The notes under the pieces: model-generated | Databases searched by the model: none | What the model was told of the DNA's origin: nothing | Seen by the model: only the letters and a program-made list of their open reading frames with translations | Part shown: in pieces, positions 59,506 to 64,000 of the stretch | Layout of the letters: the number at the start of each line of letters is the position of its first letter | Numbering within the stretch: the first letter of the stretch is position 1 | DNA from: Bacillota bacterium | GTDB lineage: Bacteria > Bacillota > Clostridia > Christensenellales > Aristaeellaceae | Assembly (NCBI GenBank): GCA_023444095.1 | Contig: JAEZRP010000049.1 | Location: 34,821-98,820 of the forward strand | Length of the DNA stretch: 64,000 bases | Direction: 5' to 3' | Made by a program: the position numbers and the translations under genes

Positions 59506-61065
59506 CTACTTCCCGTACATCCGGTCCACCGCGTCGTCGATTGCCCTCTGCGCCCGGTTGAGCGTGGCGTTCATGCGGTCGATCTCGTCCGCGAAGGTTT
59601 CGGAGGCGGCAACCGCAGCGTCTGGGATGCGCGCGACGGTATCCGCGATGGAGGCCGTGACCTCGTCGACGCGGTGGGTGTACTCGTGCATGAACGCGGA
59701 GAGATCGTCGACGGTGCGGGCCATCTCTGCCTCGGCCTCGGCGAGCGCCTTCTTGTGGGCGTCAAAGATCCGATCGGCGGCGCGTGCGGTGTCCGCGTCG
59801 AACGAGGCGCGCAGCTGGATAAGCTTGTCTCCGGTGTCCGAGAGCGTGGCAGCCGCGGTTTCGACGGACTTCGCGCCTTCCTTGAGCGCGCGCGCGGAAT
59901 CGGCGGCGGCATTCTGCATGGAACTGACGGTCTTGAGATAATCCGCCTGCTGGCGCGAGACGAGCTGCATCTGCTCGAAGTTGCCGGAAACGCGCATGTA
60001 CGCCTCGTCGACCTGCCTCTGGGACGCGTTCAGGCGGGAGACGTAGCCGTCGAGCTTCTCGAGCATGGAGGCCGCCTGCTGCTCGTAACGGGTGAGATCG
60101 ACGGACGTGCGCGCGATGGCGTTCACATGCCCCTCGACGGCGGTCAGGAGCCGCTCCTGATTTTTGACGGTCTCGTCGATGACGTCCGCGAGGTTCTGGA
60201 ACTGCCCCCCGAGCGCCTTGTCCATGTGAGAAACAAAGCGCGTGACTACCGCGTCGAGGAAGCGCATCTGCTCCTGCGTCGTGACGGTCACGAATTTGGA
60301 CAGCGTCTCCTGCAAGGGCAGGGTCGCGCTTTCAATGGCGCTCATAATCTTCCCGGTCATCTCGCCATTGAAGTCCTTGGCCATGGTCTGAATCAGCGCC
60401 GTCTGCTCCTGCTGGTAAATGGCAATCTGCGTCATGGGGTCGACCGCGAGGACGCCCGCGTAGCGGCTCATCGCGCCGTAGAAGCTCGTGATCGCGCGCG
60501 CGGCGGAACCGTTGGCAAGGCGCGTGATGAGCGTGAAGGCGACCGAGAAAACGACGCCGACGACCGAGGTCATGAACGCGTAGCGCATGCCGGGGATGAG
60601 CGTCTCGATGGAGGCCATGACACCCTCCTCGTCGCCGAGGTTGAATCCCGAAAGCCCGATGACGAGGCCCATCAGCGTTCCAAGAAATCCCAGGGATACC
60701 ATGAGGCCCGGGAGTGCCTCCGAAAAGTTGGAACTGCCCGGGGTGTAGATCACCGTCTCTTCGTTGATGTAATCCTCGACGTTCGACGCGTTGTGATACA
60801 CGCCGTCCGCGAAGAAGAGGTTGTTCAGGTACTCGCTCCAGTGGGCGTAAAGCGGCCCCTTGCCGAGGAAGAAGTCGTCCTGCCACGAATGCTTCTTGTC
60901 GCCCGACTTGATCTTGCGGATGGCATGCTTGAGCGTGGCGCGCGTGCGCATGACAGGAAGCGTGCACTTGAGAACCCCGAATACGAATAAAAGGACGATC
61001 AGCGCGTAGACGAGCGCGCTTGCCGCGTTGCCAGATATGCCAAGCAGGGTGAGAATATATTCCAT
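59506..61065 (-). CDS. MotA/TolQ/ExbB-type proton channel protein with long cytoplasmic tail (ZorA-like)
   Basis: A 519-residue protein with three transmembrane helices (about 13-36, 115-140, 162-182). The second and third carry the family core: LPGLMVSLGFLGTLMGLVIG and RYAFMTSVVGVVFSVAF. Residues 210-519 are an almost wholly helical cytoplasmic tail with Gln/Ala/Glu-rich heptads (QMQLVSRQQADYLKT, AEAEMARTVDDLSAF). Short ExbB/TolQ proteins lack such a tail; ZorA of Zorya has one. With the OmpA-like partner it should form a 5:2 ion-driven rotary unit, which is inference from family. GGAGGG lies before ATG 61065. Confidence 0.88.
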   Translation of the reverse strand: MEYILTLLGISGNAASALVYALIVLLFVFGVLKCTLPVMRTRATLKHAIRKIKSGDKKHSWQDDFFLGKGPLYAHWSEYLNNLFFADGVYHNASNVEDYINEETVIYTPGSSNFSEALPGLMVSLGFLGTLMGLVIGLSGFNLGDEEGVMASIETLIPGMRYAFMTSVVGVVFSVAFTLITRLANGSAARAITSFYGAMSRYAGVLAVDPMTQIAIYQQEQTALIQTMAKDFNGEMTGKIMSAIESATLPLQETLSKFVTVTTQEQMRFLDAVVTRFVSHMDKALGGQFQNLADVIDETVKNQERLLTAVEGHVNAIARTSVDLTRYEQQAASMLEKLDGYVSRLNASQRQVDEAYMRVSGNFEQMQLVSRQQADYLKTVSSMQNAAADSARALKEGAKSVETAAATLSDTGDKLIQLRASFDADTARAADRIFDAHKKALAEAEAEMARTVDDLSAFMHEYTHRVDEVTASIADTVARIPDAAVAASETFADEIDRMNATLNRAQRAIDDAVDRMYGK

Positions 61066-61112
61066 ATCTGCCCTCCGAACGCCTCATTTCATGGATATAG
61101 ATATACGACTAC

Positions 61113-61121
61113 AGTATAACA
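61113..61121 (-). promoter_or_regulatory. Extended -10 promoter of the MotA/OmpA-like unit
   Basis: Read leftward, TATACT (61113-61118) preceded by TGT. No clear -35 box. Confidence 0.45.
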
Positions 61122-61164
61122 TCCTCCTATGCGTGAAAATAGGGAGATAATATGACTTTGTCAT

Positions 61165-61195
61165 GAAAAAGGAAGGGGCGCTACGCTCCCCCTCC
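61165..61195 (-). terminator. Terminator after the rhomboid gene
   Basis: Read leftward, GGGGAGCG (61185-61192) pairs with CGCCCC (61176-61181 region) with one mismatch around a short loop, followed by TTCCTTTTT. Confidence 0.65.
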
Positions 61196-61209
61196 AAATC
61201 AGCCAACTC

Positions 61210-61833
61210 TTACGCGGCGGCTCTTCCCGCCCTTGAGCGGAACAGTGCGCCCGCCAAGATGCCGCAGAGGCCTCCGATCACATGGGAAATCTGCGAAATG
61301 TTGTCCTTGACGAACACACCATCCACCAACTCCCCGCCAAGATACAGTATCGCAACCAGTACGATGGTGAGCGGCACCTTCTCGGTCCTGCGCCCGGTGA
61401 AGGCGGCCGCGAAGATCAGCATGAAAACGATGCCGCTCGCTCCCATGAGCGCGGTATTGCCGGAGATGAGCATGTGAACCGCGCCGCCGACGAGCGCGGT
61501 CACGAGGATCATGGCGATGTACCTGAGGGTTCCGTACTTCTCCTCGACGATGGGCCCCAATACCAGAACCAGCGCGACGTTCCCGATGAAGTGCTGGTAG
61601 TCCGCGTGCCCGAACATGTGGCCAAAGAGCCGGACATACGTCAGTGGATCGCTTGCCAGAGAACGGTAGACGCTGAACACCGCCACAGTCGTCCGGCCGC
61701 CCGTGAGCCCGCCGAGGACGACCGCCAGAAGCGCGATCAGGCTGAAGGTCAGCGTGACCGGCGAATTGTACTCGATCCTCGAAAGCAGCTTTTTCAGAAA
61801 TGCCAGTATCTTCTTCAGTGCGTTCATGGGCAT
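61210..61833 (-). CDS. Rhomboid family intramembrane serine protease
   Basis: A 207-residue six-helix membrane protease. Catalytic Ser133 lies in GASGIVF and His184 in QISHVIGGLCG; the second-helix HFIGN motif (His81, Asn85) forms the oxyanion hole. All three landmarks are present, so it should be active. It cleaves transmembrane segments of unknown substrates. Start ATG 61833 (4 nt after GGAG) or ATG 61827 (10 nt after); I cannot decide. Single gene unit, divergent from cinA. Confidence 0.92.
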   Translation of the reverse strand: MPMNALKKILAFLKKLLSRIEYNSPVTLTFSLIALLAVVLGGLTGGRTTVAVFSVYRSLASDPLTYVRLFGHMFGHADYQHFIGNVALVLVLGPIVEEKYGTLRYIAMILVTALVGGAVHMLISGNTALMGASGIVFMLIFAAAFTGRRTEKVPLTIVLVAILYLGGELVDGVFVKDNISQISHVIGGLCGILAGALFRSRAGRAAA

Positions 61834-61889
61834 CCCGCTCCTTTTTTCGATATGATAGCACCTTTCACCTGTCGCGTCCACCGCTTCTG

Positions 61890-61898
61890 TGATATAAT
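61890..61898 (+). promoter_or_regulatory. Extended -10 promoter of cinA
   Basis: TATAAT (61893-61898) preceded by TGA. The -35 region is poor. CGGAGG (61939-61944) and the TTG start follow. Confidence 0.55.
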
Positions 61899-61953
61899 AG
61901 GTTGCAAATCGGATCTTCCCTTATATTCATAAACCAAACGGAGGCGCGTCAAA

Positions 61954-63201
61954 TTGGTCGCAGAAATATTGTCCGTGGGAACCGAGCTTTTAATGGGCCA
62001 GATCGCCAACACGGACGCGCAGTTCATCTCAAAGCGGCTTTCGGAACTGGGGATCTCGATCTACCGCCAGACAACGGTAGGCGACAACCCCGGGCGCGTG
62101 CTGGAGGCGCTGCGCGAATCCCTCTCGCGAAGCGACATCGTCATCACGACCGGCGGCCTCGGCCCCACGGAGGACGATCTCACGAAGGAGATGGTCGCAA
62201 AGTACTTCGGGTTCGAGATGGAACTTCACCAGCCATCCTATGACGCGCTTGTCCTTCGCATGAACCGCTACGGGCGTCAGATGACCCAGAACAACCTCAA
62301 GCAGGCATACTTCCCCAAGGGCTCGATCGTGATGGAAAACCTGCGCGGCACCGCGCCGGGCTGCATCGTTGAAATGGACGGCAAGGCCGTTGCGGTTCTT
62401 CCCGGTCCGCCGCGCGAGCTCACCGACATGTTCGACCGCCAACTCGCCCCCTACCTCGAAAGGCGGTCGGGCGTCTCAATCCAGTCGCGGTTTTTGAAGA
62501 TCTTCGGGCTGGGCGAATCAAACGTCGAAAACATGCTGATCGACCTCTTCCACTCGGACAACCCCACGCTCGCGCTCTACTGCGGCGCGGGCGAGGTGAC
62601 GGCGCGCATCAGCGCGCGCGTCCCGGCGGGCGAGGACGCGTTCAGGCTCATCGACCCGGTTTACGAGGAGATCAAGCGCCGCGTGGGCGACGCGCTCTAC
62701 GGCGAAGGCGCGGGCGCCACGCTCGCGCAGGCAGTGCTGGACCTTTTGAAGAGGCGCGGCGAGACGGTGACATTCGCGGAATCGTGCACGGGCGGGCTCC
62801 TCGCGGGCGAGTTTGTGAATTGCCCCGGCGCGTCGGACGCGCTGAACGAGGGCTACGTCACCTATTCAAATGAAGCGAAGGAAAAGCTTCTGGGCGTAAA
62901 GCGCGAGACGCTCGAACAATTCGGCGCGGTGAGCGCGGAGTGCGCGCAGGAAATGGCGCTTGGCGCGCTGAATCATGCCGGGGCCGACTGGGCGGTCGCG
63001 GTCACGGGCATCGCTGGCCCCGGCGGCGGAACAAAGGAAAAGCCCGCCGGCACGGTGTGGCTCTGCGTGGCGCACGCGGACCGCGCGGAGGCGAAAAAGC
63101 ACGAATTCATGGGCGACAGGCAATGGGTTCGCACCCTGAGCGTAGTCAACGCGCTGAACGAGCTGCGAATCGCGATATTAAAGGAGGAAACGGACAAATG
63201 A
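61954..63201 (+). CDS. cinA: CinA family protein (MoCF domain plus nicotinamide-nucleotide amidase)
   Basis: A 415-residue two-domain protein. The N-terminal molybdopterin-binding-like domain has SVGTELLMGQIANTDAQF (residues 7-24) and TTGGLGPTEDDLTKEMVA near residue 66. The C-terminal PncC domain has FAESCTGGLLAGEFVNCPGA near residue 274 and GIAGPGGGTKEKPAGTVWL near residue 352. It cleaves nicotinamide mononucleotide or ADP-ribose type compounds and is linked to pyridine-nucleotide recycling and competence. The start is TTG 61954, with CGGAGG 9 nt upstream. It overlaps the next gene by 4 nt. Confidence 0.95.
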   Translation: MVAEILSVGTELLMGQIANTDAQFISKRLSELGISIYRQTTVGDNPGRVLEALRESLSRSDIVITTGGLGPTEDDLTKEMVAKYFGFEMELHQPSYDALVLRMNRYGRQMTQNNLKQAYFPKGSIVMENLRGTAPGCIVEMDGKAVAVLPGPPRELTDMFDRQLAPYLERRSGVSIQSRFLKIFGLGESNVENMLIDLFHSDNPTLALYCGAGEVTARISARVPAGEDAFRLIDPVYEEIKRRVGDALYGEGAGATLAQAVLDLLKRRGETVTFAESCTGGLLAGEFVNCPGASDALNEGYVTYSNEAKEKLLGVKRETLEQFGAVSAECAQEMALGALNHAGADWAVAVTGIAGPGGGTKEKPAGTVWLCVAHADRAEAKKHEFMGDRQWVRTLSVVNALNELRIAILKEETDK

Positions 63202-63842
63202 CGAGGGAAACCTGGCTTGCGAAGATCCTGCCCGGCGAGAAGGCCGAATTTCTGCGGCGGTATGAAAACGTCTGGCCCGAGCTCGAATCCGCTTGGGCGG
63301 CGAAAGGCTACAAAAACCAGTCGGTGTGGACGGTGGGCGATTTCGCGTTCGGTTACCGCGAGGTCGCGGACGGCACGGCCCCGTCCGCAAACGATGTCGC
63401 CGTCTGCCAGCGGTGGGACGAATACATGAAGGATGTGACGGAGGTCATCGCCCGGCCCGGCACCATGCGCATGATGTACCACGACATCGGCATCGTGCAG
63501 GAGGACAAGTCGCTTATCCGCCATCGCGTATTCGCAACGATCCTGAAACCCGGCTGCGCCGAGGAATATTTCAACCGGCACGAAGCGCTCGTCGTCGCGC
63601 GCGGGGACAAGGTGAGCGAGGGCCCGGAGAGCAACTTCACCATCTGGTGCGCGGACGGGAAGTACAACTTCGGCTACTGCGAGCTGGTCAGGAGCTTCGA
63701 TCACGAGATGACGGACGAGGAACGCGCGGCGACCATCGCATGGGAAACCCGCCAGCTCGAGATCATGGACTGGCTGACGGACGACGTGGATTGGATGACC
63801 GGCGAGAAGCACGAGCACATCCACCGCGCGTACCCGGCATAA
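63198..63842 (+). CDS. Tandem L-rhamnose mutarotase-like protein
   Basis: A 214-residue protein containing two related ferredoxin-like domains. The first (about 5-95) matches L-rhamnose mutarotase: KILPGEKAEFLRRYENVWPE, then VCQRWDEYMKDVTEVI. The second (about 112-205) repeats the start as ATILKPGCAEEYFNRHEAL but has diverged. Mutarotases are normally single domains of about 104 residues that interconvert sugar anomers. The ATG overlaps the cinA stop (ATGA), with AAGGAGG inside cinA. No rhamnose genes are nearby, so sugar use is uncertain. Confidence 0.8.
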   Translation: MTRETWLAKILPGEKAEFLRRYENVWPELESAWAAKGYKNQSVWTVGDFAFGYREVADGTAPSANDVAVCQRWDEYMKDVTEVIARPGTMRMMYHDIGIVQEDKSLIRHRVFATILKPGCAEEYFNRHEALVVARGDKVSEGPESNFTIWCADGKYNFGYCELVRSFDHEMTDEERAATIAWETRQLEIMDWLTDDVDWMTGEKHEHIHRAYPA

Positions 63843-63877
63843 GGAATGAAATCTTCCGCGCCTCGAAAATAGCCTAT

Positions 63878-63906
63878 TGACAAACCCCCTGCCGTGATAT
63901 ATAATA
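63878..63906 (+). promoter_or_regulatory. Consensus promoter of the tRNA-Leu gene
   Basis: TTGACA (63878-63883), 17 nt, TATAAT (63901-63906): a perfect match. The start near 63913 is 4 nt before the tRNA. Confidence 0.85.
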
Positions 63907-63916
63907 CTACCTGTTC

Positions 63917-63999
63917 GCGGCCGTGGCGGAATTGGCATACGCGCACGTTTGAGGGGCGTGTGGGCAACCATATGGGTTCAAGTCCCATCGACCGCACCA
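63917..63999 (+). tRNA. tRNA-Leu (anticodon GAG)
   Basis: Class II tRNA with an encoded CCA (63997-63999). The anticodon loop TTGAGGG gives GAG, reading CUC and CUU. The D arm (GGCGGAATTGGCATACGC), a short long-variable arm (TGG-GCAA-CCA) and the T arm (ATGGG-TTCAAGT-CCCAT) fold normally. The acceptor stem GCGGCCG/CGACCGC has one C-A mismatch at the fifth pair. Confidence 0.93.
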
Positions 64000-64000
64000 A

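Noticed and set aside
58309..60990. An 893-codon open frame antisense to the OmpA-like and MotA-like genes
   Set aside because: It crosses two well-supported genes and the gap between them with no start signal; a shadow frame.
57706..61065. Calling the MotA/OmpA-like genes a complete Zorya system
   Set aside because: No ZorC, ZorD helicase/nuclease or ZorE nuclease gene is in the surrounding sequence; only the motor pair resembles Zorya.
59506..61065. Flagellar MotA-MotB
   Set aside because: Three rather than four membrane helices, a very long tail, and no flagellar or chemotaxis genes nearby.

Overview
The window looks like chromosome from a high-GC member of the Bacillota, most probably class Clostridia. 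The reasons are strong GGAGG-type ribosome binding sites before almost every gene, a sporulation gene (spoIIP), a CIRCE operator before groES-groEL, secreted proteins with Gram-positive style signals or a lipobox and no outer-membrane genes, and frequent GTG/TTG starts. I cannot name the genus. I see no phage, transposase, integrase, CRISPR array or rRNA. Long open frames opposite real genes are abundant, a side effect of GC-rich codon use.

Layout. 1-6 kb: a promoter region with repeated AGGTACCT boxes between a truncated leftward gene and a MATE efflux pump, then sbcD-sbcC. 6-12 kb: small leftward genes (a CarD/UvrD-tail-like protein, a zinc ribbon, an XRE regulator fused to a desulfoferrodoxin-like domain, a GNAT enzyme), a divergent GNAT gene, two secreted proteins and two tandem esterases. 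12-17 kb: a peptide-type ABC importer operon (two permeases, two ATPases) with no binding protein. 17-19 kb: a small membrane protein and a membrane-anchored parvulin-type isomerase. 19-25 kb, leftward: a sulfotransferase, then the gyrB-gyrA-C_GCAxxG-DUF3842 run. 25-30 kb: DUF1614-spoIIP, a DUF3298 protein and groES-groEL. 30-36 kb, rightward: an NAGPA-like protein, a small membrane protein, and a marR-regulated heterodimeric ABC exporter. 36-41 kb, leftward: a VTC-type polyphosphate polymerase with DUF4956 and a beta-helix lipoprotein, a DeoR regulator and a cytosolic Cu/Zn SOD.

41-54 kb is one long leftward array: a secreted Ig-like protein, two HlyD-like adaptors, two very large solute-binding proteins plus decayed remnants of further copies, two sugar-type ABC permeases and a MacB-like permease, with no ATPase gene. 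54-61 kb, leftward: a 519-residue MotA/ExbB-type protein with a long cytoplasmic tail, an OmpA/MotB partner with a long coiled coil, a small single-pass protein, mnmA, and a 720-residue membrane-anchored coiled-coil protein. The first two resemble the ZorA-ZorB motor of the Zorya defence system, but no Zorya effector is present. 61-64 kb: a rhomboid protease (leftward), then cinA, a doubled rhamnose-mutarotase-like protein and tRNA-Leu(GAG).

A striking feature is a composite intergenic repeat (GC-rich box, then a stem of the type CAAGGG/CCCTTG followed by AATCCC, then a long GC stem) found about a dozen times, nearly always just 3' of a gene and in its transcriptional orientation. The stems vary in sequence but keep their pairing, so the RNA structure is probably what is maintained. 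The best candidates for undescribed biology are the ATPase-less transporter/adaptor array, the Zorya-like motor pair and the 3' repeat family.
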